From Chara braunii (taxonomy: Eukaryota > Streptophyta > Charophyceae > Charales > Characeae), in contig BFEA01000125.1 of NCBI GenBank assembly GCA_003427395.1, forward strand, positions 2,255,661 to 2,319,660: a stretch of DNA of 64,000 bases, read 5' to 3'. The notes below the pieces were generated by a model. The model saw only the letters and a list, made by a program, of their open reading frames with translations. It ran no database searches and was not told the DNA's origin. Position 1 is the first letter of the stretch. Every line of letters starts with the position of its first letter. This document shows, in pieces, positions 42,757 to 56,399 of the stretch. The position numbers and the translations under genes are program-made.

Positions 42757-45700
42757 GATGTTTTCCATTTCGCTGAGTACACCTCAAGGAAACTGATCTA
42801 CTGGTAGAAGTCTCTCTTTTTGACTTTGGTTGATTAATGCAAGTGGGATGGATGTGTGGCCGAGGTACGGCAGAAGTCTTTTATCGATATGTCTTTTATT
42901 TTTTGGCATTGGTTGATTAAACATGTCAGTCGGTGGGATGTGTGGATGGGGGAACACAGATGGGGCTTGGCATGATGGCCTAGTGCACATGTTGTTATTG
43001 AATGTGAATTCATATGCCATTTTGCTGAATTTGTCTCAGGGAAATCATAGGAGTGTCTATTTTCAGTTTTGGTTGATTTAATGGGGTAATAATTGGGCGT
43101 GGCAGGATTGTACTGGGTTGCGCGCACAGGCCTTTTGTTGTTTGTGATATGACTGTTGGGTATGCATGTGTATTTTGGGTGCTAATAGGAAGATAGGCTT
43201 TTACGTTCAATCCTGTGGTCCGTGTACCTAATGCATGCTGATCATCGTTTTAACGGTCATCGTTGCGGGCTCATCAGCAGCGTTGCTACGTCCAAGAAAT
43301 CACGGGAAATACTTTTTTCACAGACTCGTTTTGTAATACAATCGCACAAAGGCTCCACTGTACACCGATTCATCGGTGCTTTGGTTCCGTTGATTTCAGG
43401 TTGGGGGAACTTTAAGATTTCGGAATGCTCTGCAATCTTTCTTTCTTTTTTTCTTTTTTTTTTGTGGCCTCCAGACTAGTCCGGTAGGCCTGTGAAAAAT
43501 TCACGTAAGCTGCTTACGTGTGCTCAGCCCACGGTATTCTTTAGTAAAAGGCGAAAGAATAGTACGGATTTTTTCCAGCATTTTTTGATGGGAAGGTGCT
43601 GGACAGCTGAGCACGAAATCCTGGGGGATGTGCACCTTATGCATGTTGAGCCTGATCGTAATGGTCATGAACATAAGTATCGCCAGCACTTTCTTGACCA
43701 GAGAGCTGGACCGTACGGAGCTGCTTTGGGGTCAACCCATGCATCAAATTCTTGAGAGCAATGGGAGAAGGCGAAGAGGATAGTGGAACAAACGTAATGA
43801 GGTTCCTGTCTCTTATCATGTTCTCTTTGGCAGAACGGTGTATGCCAGGCAGGGGGCTTACGTGTCTCTTATGAACTTTTTGGTTGGCGCTGTGCTGGTG
43901 CAAGCCTGACTTTGTTATGGACGTTTTTGTTGGTGCCCGTGTCCTGAACAGAAAATCTTCTGGTGACGAAGGATGTAATCAAGGTGGCTGATTTTGGACT
44001 TGCAAGGGAAGTTCGCTCCCGGCCTCCATATACAGATTATGTATCCACTCGATGGTGAGTCATGCTGTGGCGTTTGTATTCTTGCAGGGCAGTGGATGTG
44101 TGTTCTGTGCACTGAAATGGTCGATGAGACTGTGTGAATGGATTTTGTGGCTTCCGTGCTTGTCGTGCAAGTCGTGTGATTAGCAACAGGGATGTGTCTT
44201 ACGCTGACACGTGCCTGATCTGTTCCTTTTGTCAGGTATCGTGCACCTGAAGTGTTGTTGCAGTCGTCAAGCTACAGTGCACCCATCGGTGAGTGCCTTT
44301 GATGTCCCATCCATTCGGTCAATTGTGATGAACTCGTTCTCTTTCGGGAAGCAGAGCGGGCGGGGTTCGATGATTGGTATGGGCAGTCATGGAAGTCCAG
44401 GGCGTGCCAAATGGCGTGTGCCAGTTATTCCACCACTCCATCCGGACCTGTTTTGACAAATCAAAATTTGCATTTCCCAGTGCTTGAAATCTAGAGTGCT
44501 TTGTGAGGAAAATTAGTTGTGGTGAATCTAGAGTGCCTCTGTGAGGAAAATCAGTTGTGGTACTCTCCCCCATGGAACGACTACCGGGTCTGCACTCTGT
44601 AGGCTTCGGCCAGGTACTGCACAACAAGAAACATGAACAGTGCAGGGGCCGTTCAAGTGGTTTTTACCTATTGTGGTTTCCAGGGCGCGTGGCAAGAGTG
44701 ATTTATGGTCTTCTCTTTGTGATGTGATACCTCCTGTGGTTTGCAGGGTGATATCACTGACCTTATCCCTCTACGCCATGTATCTGAAACTGGAAAGAAT
44801 TAATGGAAGTTTATGTGAGTGGTGAGTGTGTGAAGGTTGTGCCTATCTGGTTAGTTGGTGGTTCTTCCCGGACCCCAGAGGGCCTCCGTCCTGCATGATG
44901 TCTTCTTTGAGCATTGGTTTCTTGTTTTTCTAATTTAGGGATTTCATTTAGTTTGGAAAGTGAGACATAGAGGTCCCCCTTTCAGAAATTCTCTTACCAT
45001 TAGAGGAGCTGTTTTTTGATACGGAGATGGCATCTTGTCATGAGAGGGGCTATTTCTGACGCAGGGAGGACATTCAAATGTGGAAGTGGTGTGGAAGTGT
45101 CTTATACTGAGGCCTCTGTTACGAGGCATTTGGAGCGTAGTGGAAATGGAAATGTGGAGAAGATTCTAAAGCTCTTGAGAGAGGACAGGCTATGGCTCTT
45201 GAGAGAGCAGCGCAGGTACTTAAGTTGTTTGGTCGTTGATGTGTATGCTTGCTGGCCGGTGAATAGATATGTGGGCCATGGGAGCAATTATGGCAGAACT
45301 TTTCACGCTCAGGCCACTCTTCCCGGGAGTAAGGTGAGTAAAAGGTCATGAGTCATCCAACAATCTTCCCCTGGATTTGAGTATGGGTGCTTGAGATATT
45401 CTTACAATCTGCCCCCTGCTTTGTATTCATATCCAGAAGCATGCGTGGCTAAGATAAGGAAGTCATGACCAACATTCTGATTGTGCTCCTTTGTTATTTC
45501 TTTACAGATCTTGTTGGTGTTTGGTATGTTGCCTCACATGCTGATCTTGGCGTTCACGTCGTTGTTAGATGAGCAGTTCGGTTTTGGGTTTATGTCATTA
45601 TGAAAATATTGCATGCTACTCGCTCAGTGAAAGTTTCGTGTGGTTAGCTAGAGGTTCGATTGTTTATCATGCTGAATGGCAGCATTGGTTGCACCAGCTA

Positions 45701-46210
45701 AATGCTGCTGTTGTGGTCGCTAGACTAGAATGTGATGCCGCAGTGAAATGAGTGAAGCCGGGGACCAGTCTTGCTGATTTTACTTATCTCCAGATGGCAG
45801 TTGGCTGGACCATGTTCGGTGTCCGAAATGATGGGTGTACTTCTCGCGTGGTCCCGGGCAGGTGCTGTCTCTTTCTGAAGGAAGGTTGTGAAAAGGTGTC
45901 GTATCATAGTGAATGAAGGATACGATTTGGGATGTAGGTTTGCTGCTTGCATCTACTCCATAGCATTTATTCGGTTTAATTCCTGACTGAGGGGCTGATT
46001 GCATGCAGCGAGGCGGATGAGATTTACAAGATCTGCAGCGTGTTAGGGACGCCAAGTGTGGAGACGTGGCCAGCTGGCATGAAGCTTGCTGCTTCCATGA
46101 ACTTCCGTTTTCCACAGGTAAGCCTGGGCTCTGTGATATGTTCTCGTAAGTTGTTGTGTTGGTAATAGGCATTCTTCTTTTTTGGGGTTTGTGTGCGGGT
46201 TGTGTGCACG

Positions 46211-46255
<45 letters not shown>

Positions 46256-48057
46256 TGAGTGAGTGGGTGTATGTATGTTTTGCAGAAATTGGATCTTGAG
46301 GAGCTTTATAGTTTGCGATGTCTTGGAAGGGTCAGTTAGTGTCATATGTCATGCTCTTGGTTATGCACTTTGTTTGAATGCTGAGGTTGCTTCGATCGTG
46401 GTTAGGTGTTGTTAATTCTCTGTTCACATTATGCCAGTTTCTCTAGCTTCACAAACTTACCTTCATCCACAGAGTTCCTAAGTGTCTGGTGCTTGTGTTG
46501 TGGGCTGCAGTTCGCTGCTACTCATCTGTCAGTGCTGATTCCAAATGCAAGTCCAGAGGCCATCGACTTGATGACGGTGGGTTTCCGTACCCCCTCCCCC
46601 TCTCTTTCCCCCCAGAAGGCACACACGTGTTGAATTTTTGGTAAATTGGGAAATGTCAGTAGCCTGCCACAGTCACAGTTTTTTTTGTGGGGTTGTGTTC
46701 AGGGAATATGAGACACATGTGCACACACCTGGCACTTTGTCCTGGCAAAATTTATGGTGGTTGTATGCGATGGGAAAAGAGAACTCAACATTGTTTGTAT
46801 CTCATCTCCAAAAAACGAGCCATTCCCGATTGCTGAACAACATGCCCAGGTATCATTTTTCCTTCAGGAGAAAAAAGGATGGCAAATTGCTGAAGCTGCG
46901 AAGCATGATTAATTCCTGTCCTCTCACTGTCTCTCTGTCTGTGTGATCTCCCTCCCCTTGCCTCGCCTTCTTATTTGTCCATGCGCTGTGCCTGCGGAGT
47001 GCAGAAGACTAAATTGATCAGTCTCTTTTAACACTCGCATCTATGGTTTGCTGCATACCCTTGTTGGCGAGCATGATGAGTTTCTGACGTGCTTGCTCGA
47101 GCCTGAGGAGCAACAGGGTCATATAGAAATCGTGAGTCTGATAAGAAAAGAGACTGTTTCTGGAGTTGGGCATGTCATACTTGCACACGGGCTGTGTTGC
47201 TTCGTTGTTGTCCAATTTTGATGGATTTCCAGAAGAGCTCTGATTTTTTGGTTTCTTGTGAAGCGCACAAAACTGGATATACGCAGTGGTGCGAAGAGTT
47301 GCCCCTCGGTTTAACATTTCTGCAGTGGTGCGAAGATTTGCCCCTCGGTTTATCATTTCTGAGGTAGATTGTTGAATTTCATGGTCATTTTTCTCCTTTC
47401 ATTGTCTCTATGGCTAAGTAAAAACATTGATATGTGCAATGGTGCCAAGAGTTGCGCTTGGTAGGACATTTCCGATGCAAGCTCTTGAATCTCGTGGTCG
47501 TTTTTCTTTCACTAGTGTTTGTGTCCAAGTTCAGAGGGCTGTATAGCATGAATCGAAAATGAAGTTCCTCTATACCATGCCAGGTAGACCTTTCTCTTCC
47601 TCGAAAGATGAGAGGAGGAAGAAAAGAGTAGACCAAGCTTGGGCCATGTTTGGTGACAGTGGGGTCATAATCAATGTGCAGCATTGTTGTAGACCTCCAT
47701 TACTTCTAACGGCTCCCAGAAAATGCAGGTATATGGGGAGAAGCGGTGATCTAGATGGGTGTGCAAGCTAGGCTGGCCTCGATGCTGTGATTGTTCAAGT
47801 CTGAATGATTGTGAAGTCTGAATTTGTGGTCTCCTAAAGCAGAACCCAATAACAGTGGTTTATAACATCGGTGATTTGTTTGCTGCGTAGATTGTTTGGG
47901 ATCCAGGAGAGTACTTTTTTTTTTTTGTGCTGTATTATTACTCCGTTTGATTTTGTTTTGATGGGTGATATTTGTGGGATTGGCGCAGGTCATGTGCTCT
48001 TGGGACCCTAGCAAGAGGCCAACTGCTGCGCAAACATTGACACACGCATTTTTCCAG
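39788..48057 (+). CDS. MHK: MAK/ICK/MOK-family protein kinase, MHK-like, catalytic domain exons
   Basis: Ten exons with GT-AG junctions join in phase: 39,788-39,866; 40,801-40,869; 41,893-41,982; 42,532-42,670; 43,952-44,054; 44,236-44,288; 45,267-45,333; 46,009-46,117; 46,511-46,576; 47,989-48,057. With the proposed first exon they give 284 codons, a full kinase domain. Landmarks are glycine loop [13 protein letters not shown] lysine, HRDLKPEN, ADFGLAR, activation loop TDY (the T-x-Y of this family), [27 protein letters not shown] and WDPSKRPTA. No stop interrupts it, so the gene is probably alive. Relatives in animals and algae regulate cilium length; plant MHK roles are less clear. Introns are 0.2-1.6 kb and carry many short tandem duplications. 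Confidence 0.93.
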
Positions 48058-50967
48058 GTAGGCGTTAAAAGATCGTCGACTTGTTTTTCTACAGATAGAA
48101 GAGAAAATTGAGGTTGCTTTGCTCACTGTGTGAAGGCTTATAATTTTGTGACTCAAGCCAGCTCCAAGTGGCTATAGACTCTAAACATGCCTTATCAGTG
48201 CTTGCCACGTCCTCCGTCTCTCCCTTGTGTGCTGCGGTTGAATCTCAACAATGTTTACGCTACCACTTTGTCGGGACCTGTGGGGAACTTCCTATTTGTC
48301 GTGGTCTATATCATATGTCACATATGCGGTAATTGCCGCCGGTCCTTCATGGAGGATGTGCGTGTCTATGCATGGAGTTCTACAGGTCTTGTCCTGGGGT
48401 ACTTCCTGCTTACTTGGAAATATAGCATTCAGCTCAGTAGTTACGTCGAGGCTAGTGTGTTAATACGAACCGGGAAGGACTTCTACAAGGGCAGTGAAGC
48501 TCTTGTCTGGACGTGCTGTCTTCCCCCGAACATAACTCGCCATGGTAATGAATGCATACAAGCCATTTTTCAGCCGAGTACACCCACAAGGGTGGCCCGT
48601 TGTGTTTGGTGTAGAACGGTAGTTCCCTACCTTGGTGCGTCGGAGGATTGTTTGTTGGAAATTGGCTGGGCTTAGTTGTGCTGGAATTCAATAGACAATT
48701 GGATGCTCTAACTGTGGTGGTTGATGCAGGGCTTTCAATAGACAATTGGATGCTCGAATTGTGGTGGTTGATGCAGGGCCTCTTACGTTTCTATGAGGCT
48801 CCCTTGGCTACAGGTGGCTGTGCAGTCGTTGGTTTTAATTCACTTTTTCTCTGAGCACTTCTGTTCGTCTCTGAACTCTGCTCCCGTTTCTTTGTAGGAA
48901 CCACTTTTGGACCTCCTTTTGCATCTCCACGGAATCTCAACCGAATCTATATCCGAATCTGTGATCTGGCAGTGTTCTGAAGCACCCTTGTATCACTCTC
49001 TTGTCATATCGTCACCTTCGTTTCTTAATTTCTGCACTTGACTTGGAATTGGAATGGTCCCTGCGTTTATACTCCTTATGTGACCACATCCTTCTGCTTT
49101 TTAAAAAGTCGTCCGTCTGCATCTTCTGCTGCTCAGCTTCTACTTGACTGTCCAAACTGCATCCCTTGTCCGTGAAGTTCTGCTGAACACATTGTCTGGG
49201 GGCAAATGGGCTACCTCTCGATGGTGGACCCTAAGTCTGTCCAGGAAGGTACATGAGGCCAATGTGGATTGAACGCATGACGAGAACGCCACTTGTGTGC
49301 CTTTACTGAGCTAGGCCATGGGTGCACCTTCGCCATCACTCGCTGTGCCTCCTTGGTCTGTTCTCTGAGCTTCGATTTTCCTCGACCTTTGACCAGTGTG
49401 GTCGAACAGTACGTGCATGGTATGTGTGTAAGGTTTGTGTTGGCGGAATACAGTGCAAGGGCATAAGGGATTGGGGACGAGGGTGGGAATGTTTTGAATT
49501 GGAATGAACAGGGCTTGGTTATTGCATGGGGTGGGGGCTAGTCCTTGTAAAGTAGTGCAGTGAAGTTATGCCATGAAAATGATAAGTTAAGTAGTGCAGT
49601 GAAGCTGTGCCATGAAAATGATAAGTTCGGTGCAGAGATCAGTTTTAATTCTGAGGTCAATGTATGCCATGCTTTTCCCTGTTCGGATTTTTTTTTTTCC
49701 CTGTTCGGATTTTTTTTTGCCTACCCGGATATCTACGCTGTATATCTACGCTGTGCATGATACATTCCCAAAGATGTGCCAGAATATTCATCAGTGGCAT
49801 TTTTCTGGCTACCAGGGGCCTCGTGTGCTTGTAGTCGGTTGGTTGAATTGAAAAGGAGGATGATTGTTCGGATACTCTGCATGTCCCGGTGGGTCAAGCT
49901 GTGGTAGAGATGGGCATGCATCACGGAGTGCTGTAAGATTGGAAAACTATCATGGGTCGGAGGGCGGGAAAATAGACTCGAGCCTGACCCCTGCTTATGA
50001 TAAGTATCTGAGTTCTTGATCTGAAGTTGGTTATTCTGCATGTTCTGGTGGGTCAAGATGTGGAAGGATTTGTTGTGGATGTGGGGTGAAATTCGTTTAG
50101 ATCAATAGGGAAGAGGAGGTGTAAGGATGAATAGGATGTGAATGCTGTCAAATGCCGTCAAGCGTCCACTGCATGAGACTATCAGGTCATAGTATAGAGA
50201 AGCACAGTGGCCTATGTGTAATGATCCTGGAGCAGAGTTTTCTTTGGCACATAGCGCTGCCGTTCACACAACTTTGCCTGTGTTGTGTGGTTTCATGTTC
50301 TTCAGCCAATAACACTGAAGCTGACTCTAGGACCTTCTCTGGTGCGAAGAGACACTCGTCATCCATATGGATATGATGGTGAGTGATGTGTTTTTGCTGC
50401 CCGTCACTCTCTCCAAGCCGTTCACCAAATGAATTCACTGCATGCTCTGCTGTGACACAGAAGAAAACTTTCCCCCGTCACTCTCTCCCATTTGGAGCCT
50501 AGCATTACCGAAGTTTGTATTTCTGGCTGTGGATGACCTGAAAATTTCGCTATGTGCTGCCTGCACATACTGGTGCACCCTGTGGATCCGTCATTGTGAG
50601 TATTGATTTCAGAGCAATTATGAGTTTTGTGTGCATGGTCTTATACAATGCCATGACGTGAGTGCTATCGGTGTTCAGCATCACTGTGTTGAAGGTTGCC
50701 AACTGAAATTTGTGTCTGGTTTCGTATTCAGTGTCCACTCCCTACGTGTCGCATGTCAGGGTAATTGCGTTTGGGATTCTCTGAGGTGAAAAATGTTCTG
50801 GCTGTCTAGTGACGCAGGTTACCCAGAACTACCCTTGTGGCTATGTATGCGGAGTCGTATGAGGATCTGGTTTTGTTCCCGTCTTCCTTCGTTGTCTTTT
50901 TGTTGTCTGTATTTTCCATTTCACTATGCGGTTTTACTTGTCATACCGTGTGGATGTGGGCTGACAG

Positions 50968-53038
50968 CGAGTGGTGGTGCTTGTCATGGAACAGGGCAAG
51001 AGAATATTTACAATGACGAAGTGCATTCTGTCAGCCGGGCTGATACAGAGGTCTCTGGAGGTGTGGATGAGGTTTCTACAGTCTTGGAGACTGCCCTCCC
51101 TCCACCAACCAAGTACGCTGTTCCTGTGCCAGGTATGTGAGGTGGAAGTTCAGCATCGTTCAAAAGCAGGCCATGTTTATTCTGGGCAGTCGATACCGGA
51201 GCTCTGCTTCAAATTCAGTAGTCCACAATGGAGGGGGTTGCCATGTAAATGGGGTTTAAATGGTGTTTTTTGTTTCTCTTTAATTTGTTAGGGGGGGGTC
51301 TTGAAGTCATGCTCAGCTGGAAGCTTTTTGCATTGTCATTGTAGTGTTATTCTAGCCTTTTCTTTTCTGGTGTGTTTGATTCTTTGTGCCTCTGTATTTT
51401 CATTTCAGTTGGTGTGGGGACACTATTCATTGTGAACAGGGTGCCAGTCGTTTTGATGTCTATGCCTCTATGTCTATTGCTGATGATGGCTACAACCAGG
51501 GTCTTTTTCTCAGCACATATTTTACCATGTCGGGGATATAACGGTAGAAATGTACGTATGCGTTTGCAATTTAGCTCGGTTGCAAAAATGCCTCGTTCAG
51601 TCGATCCCTTTCCCGCTCCGATAGGTGTGGGTGTCCAGGTGTGCCCTGACAGAAGTGTTACCCTTGAAATAGAGGTAGGGCTTCCTGGAAAACAATTGGG
51701 AAGTAGAACGCAATTAGCGGTAGAGATGCTTCCCGGAAAACAATTGGGAAGTAGAATGCAATTACTAATTAGCCTGTTTGCATCGCTCTCGATATCATCT
51801 ATTATCCGTATGCACCAAGTCGGTGTTTTGTGTGAGGAATGTGATGTTCTATTTGTCACTTGAGTGATATTTGGCTTTGGAATATGTATGTTGGTTGTCG
51901 AGTCTCTGCTCTGTGAGGCGAATTGATATTGATATCGTATGTGGGAGAAAGTTTCCACTAGTTATTATGTTGTCTTACAGATTTGATGACAAACCATTTT
52001 TACATCACTTATGCAGTAGTTGAGGCTCCCAGGGAACCTCCTTTCACGTGACAAAATATTTTTGCATCACTTGTGCAGTAGTTGAGGCTCCCATGGAACC
52101 TCCTTTCACGTGTATGCTTACGGCTAAGTGCTGTTAACCACCACTGAAAGTTGTAGTGTCGTCCCTTGTGTTTGCTTGGAAAGTGCTGGGCGTTGCTGTG
52201 GGTCCTTCGTGACCTTTCTTGCTTGTCGGTATTCGACCCTGATGAAGTGTTTTAGTCTGTCGTGTTTACCATTTTCTCCAAGCGAGTATGCTCACTATTG
52301 GACTTGAACCGATAACCCGTAGGAACAGATGTGTTTGCTTGGAAAGTGCTGGGGGTTGCTGTGGGTCCTTCGTGACCTTTCTTGCTTGTCGGTATATAGC
52401 ATGCTGTTCATCACCATGCAGTATGTTGACGGTCGGTTGGCTTTGTATGTCTGTTTTTCCATGTTGTGTTGTTTTGAAAATGCAGCGATGGGAATGCCGC
52501 CCAAGATCATCCCAATGAAGCAAGTACGGTCGCTTCTCAAGCCCTTGCCTATACATGTACGAGTCATGATGTACCTTGTATCAGTATGCTCTGCTAATTT
52601 CACCTCCTTGATGTACGGGCACAAGCGCTGAGTTGTTCAGTCGCCAGGCAAGATTCTGGTTGGAACACATCGAACTTTTACTGTCATAAGATTACTGTGA
52701 CGTCTGCTCCGCTCCGCGTCTTGAGCGCTATGACTTTATCTGCCAACACGTCTTTTCTTTCTCCTGTCCTGGTGGTGTGTTATTGCCCAACTCTAAACTA
52801 GTCATTGGAAAACCTTGGTTACATAATGTAATAGTAAAAGGTTGCATGTTACTTTCTTACCGTGATGTTTCTCCGGTCCCTTGTAGCTGGTAGGGAGTCT
52901 GTTGTATAAGCGGTTATGTGAATAGATGCAGCAAGTAGTGCTTCTGAAATAAGTTTTTGAAGTAGTGGTAGGAATGAAGGTGAGGAGCATGTATGAGTGG
53001 GAAATGGTGGTAGGAATGAAGGTGAGGGAGAGAGAATG

Positions 53039-53089
<51 letters not shown>

Positions 53090-53364
53090 GGGGGCGGGGG
53101 GGTGCGGTGCGAGCAGGGAGGAGATAGTATAGAAGAGGGCGGGTGTGCTTTTATTCCTTGTTGATTCCTCGTGAAGCCAGGAAGGCTGTCTCCCACAATG
53201 CGAAAAATGTCATGGAGAGATCCGATGTGGTCGACTGCATTCCATTCTCTTGGAAGTGCTTGCAGGATAGAGCAGCAGACTTGCAAGATACAGCAGCAGA
53301 GTTGTCTGTGTGCGGTGACATGCTGTTCAATAATCGGGGACGCCACAATTTTCAGTGGCCAAAG
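50968..53364 (+). CDS. MHK: Candidate C-terminal exons of the kinase
   Basis: Three pieces look like exons and join in phase. The first ends at 51,132 before GTATGT and starts at 50,968 or 50,995 after an AG; it reads [20 protein letters not shown] and [16 protein letters not shown]. The second is 52,486-52,523 ([12 protein letters not shown]). The third is 53,266-53,364 ([15 protein letters not shown] to GRHNFQWPK), followed by GTAAGA. The carried phases are 1, 0 and 0. At least one exon between 48,057 and 50,968 is missing from this model, since phase 0 must become 1. C-terminal tails in this family are poorly conserved, so homology gives little help. A poly-G tract (53,041-53,088) lies in the last intron. 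Confidence 0.45.
53041..53088 (+). repeat. Poly-G run, 48 nt
   Basis: The G run is uninterrupted, with further G-rich sequence to 53,101. It lies on the sense strand of the kinase gene in a candidate intron. G-quadruplex formation is likely, and the length is uncertain. Confidence 0.95.
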
Positions 53365-56300
53365 GTAAGAGCAATGATAATGCAGTTGGACAGTTCTGTG
53401 CCAGGAAGCAGTTTTGGTAGTCGTGATAAAAAATGTCAAGAGAGAGGAGGTATATTAATTCATGTGATTGATCAATTTGCCGACGCCATTATTTTCAATG
53501 CATGATAGGGGTTTTATAGCGAGTGAGAGGCTCACCCAAGTATTCTGAAATCGGAAAAGTACTTTTTGGTTTTAGGCTTTTTGGAATGAGCCATGGCGTG
53601 TTGTCAGATCGCTACATGTGCGCTGTGATGGGTGGGTCCTGGATCCTCCAGACGACCTCGTAAAGAGTTGGGATATGCACCCGTCACAGAGGGGTGTGTA
53701 CAACTCTTCCCCTTACAGAGGGGTTCGTATAGGTCTTCATTCAAGGAGTGCATATTGGAAGGTAGGGTGGTAGTGACTGGCTGCACCTGCTATGGTACAC
53801 CGCCTGTTACATCTGCTGCGCTTGCAGATGTGACCTGCGCCCCATCCTGTCAAAAAACATCATGTGTGTTTCTGAGCAGCGGGGAGGTCGTTGATAGAAG
53901 GCTTTGCAGCAGGACATGCAAGAGGGTTGGACATGATTCAGACACGACTTGAGACTGGAGAGGGGCAATTATAGTATTATACAGTCCTGAGGGAACGTAT
54001 GGGGGGATATTGATTTTGCTAACAGGACTTGAGACGTGCAAGAGGTTTGGATACTGCCCTGCTTCCCTTCCCGAGGGAATGTGTGGGGGTGTTTCAATTT
54101 TGGAACCGATAGAAACGATGTCGACGGCAACAGGTGCACCTGAGCTGGCAGAAGATGGTCAGCCAATTGGGGAAGTGGGAGCGAGCCTTACCTATGGTTA
54201 TTTGATGGAAAAGAAATAGTCCAGAATTGCAGTAGCTTTCCAGAATGGTTTTGTTAGAATGTCCTAGCCTTCTGAATATCTTTGTTGCTTTGGATACTGT
54301 AGTCCTTTTCAAAAGAGCTGGATACAGGGGTTTTGTGACACGGTGGCGAGTGGCGCAGAGGGGTGTGTTTATGTCTTCCAATAACAGAGGAGTTCAGCAA
54401 ACAGAGGCTTCACAAGGTGCAAGGATGGGTTATCGGGAATGCATATCGGGAGGTGTCTCGGGAATGACTCTTTGTATTTGCTAGGAGTGTGAAATTCAAT
54501 CTTACTTTGTAATGTGAACTAAGTGCATCAGCAGTGAGAGTCTCCACTGAATGAAGTGGTGCACTTCCATGTCCATGGATGAAAGGATCGGTCGGTCGTG
54601 GATCGGAAACAAGGAGCTTTTACTGGTAGTCCGTGAAGTGTAGAGGTAGGTTGAGGTAGTGAGGCCATACGTGACAGATGCGAGGATGCGAACAAGAGAC
54701 CATCTGTGGTGGTGGTATTTTCATATCACAGGTATCTCTGAGCTTCATTTTCATATGACTCGATTTTGGAACTGCTCCGTTTCCAAATCGTTGTGCTCTT
54801 GGGCCAGTAGGCATTGCAAAATGATTGCATTTGTCGCAGAACTTTTTTAATGGGCAAAACATTTCCCCTTTATTCCCGGAAATGTTTGTCGTTTACGCAG
54901 CGCCATGTACCCTTTTTTATTTTTTTCCCCTCCAGGTGAAGGCGATGAGAGAGCTGTTCTTCCTTTTTCCATCTCCGTTGGACTCCTGACCTCCAGTAGG
55001 CCAAGTCTGTCTGCTTCACATGTGGGATGAAGCAGTGGTGGCCTGGTTGCAATCAGACTTCCCTTCTCAAGGGAAGTGAGGGGAGGTGGTGGTGGGACTG
55101 TACGAGGGGAGTAGTTGGGAATTGCGATCTGTTTTTGGTTCTGGTGGCACATTGAAGATGCCGTGGTGGACTTCAGAACAGTATCTTTGGGATGGAAAGG
55201 GGCTTTTTTGGAGCACCTTCAGGATGCACATGGAGGGCATGTGTATGGGGACTTTTCTGTGGAGAGTAATCGAAGGAAGACTGTGCTAGGAGGGTTCACA
55301 GAACGGTCTGGAGACAGTCCGTCATGAACAATCTTCCGCAGTTAAGGAGTTGGGGTTTACAAAGTGCAAATGTGGAAAAAAATCTTGGCCGCTTTGCCCT
55401 AATTCCTTTTATATGTTTTTGGGTCTGGTGACAGCCATCTTGTTATGGATCTTATGCGAGTACGGAACAACCATGTGTACACACGAGTGATGGCGGACAT
55501 GTTATTGTGATTAGGCGCATCCCTAGTTGCCTGGTTAAGAGGATGTTCAGGAGCAGAGCTTCTGATGAATGAAGTACTTCTTGCTCCTTTTATCCCTGCC
55601 ATCCCAGTGTACGTCACTGTTGGCTTGAAAAACCCAAAATTGAAGCTGCCCTTTGTTCCTGGAGTGCCTTTGTTTGACATTTTGTTGTTACGGGCAATTT
55701 AATGAAGGTGTTGGACTTGGATGCTACGGATGCCAGTCAGTCTCAGAACACATTTGTGCATGGTGTAGAGTGCAATACAGATGTCTCTTTATGCAGAGCT
55801 TTGAATGCGGGAAATGGTTATGTATGAGAAGTTTACGGATGTTTTTTTTTTTTTTTTTTTTTTTTTCCCCGAATCATCTGGGTCTTTCTTTGAGGAAATG
55901 CAGTGGCAAATAGTGAAAGAGAGAGCTTGGGCAGTTGCATATGGTCGCCCCTGTCTGAGGTGTCGAGTGTCTAGTGCATTGCTGTAGGTCATCGATCGGC
56001 AGAGCCGATTAAAAACTGTTTAGAGTTGAAAACAGCCATGTGAATCCACTGCAAATCCTTTGAAGGGCGGTTATAAAAATGTATCGAGGTAGCTTACCTT
56101 TGAAAGCTGGCTGACCGGTTAAAAACATTTTGGTCCTATGGATTTCAATGTCAGAATGGGAATGGAAGCTGTATTTACTGTGAATGTTCCAGATATAATC
56201 ATGTGAATGTTCAGGTCTATTGACGGATTCAGGTATATGAACGGATTCAGGTCTATGGACGGATGTCTGAACGTGGCCGACCTGTCAATCATGTGAAGGT

Positions 56301-56399
56301 CGTCGATAAAAGTATTTGGACTGAGTTGGCCGGTTGAAAGGTGGCAAAGTAGTTGAACGTCGTGCCCTGACATTTATGTCTCTGGGCATGCTTCCCCAG

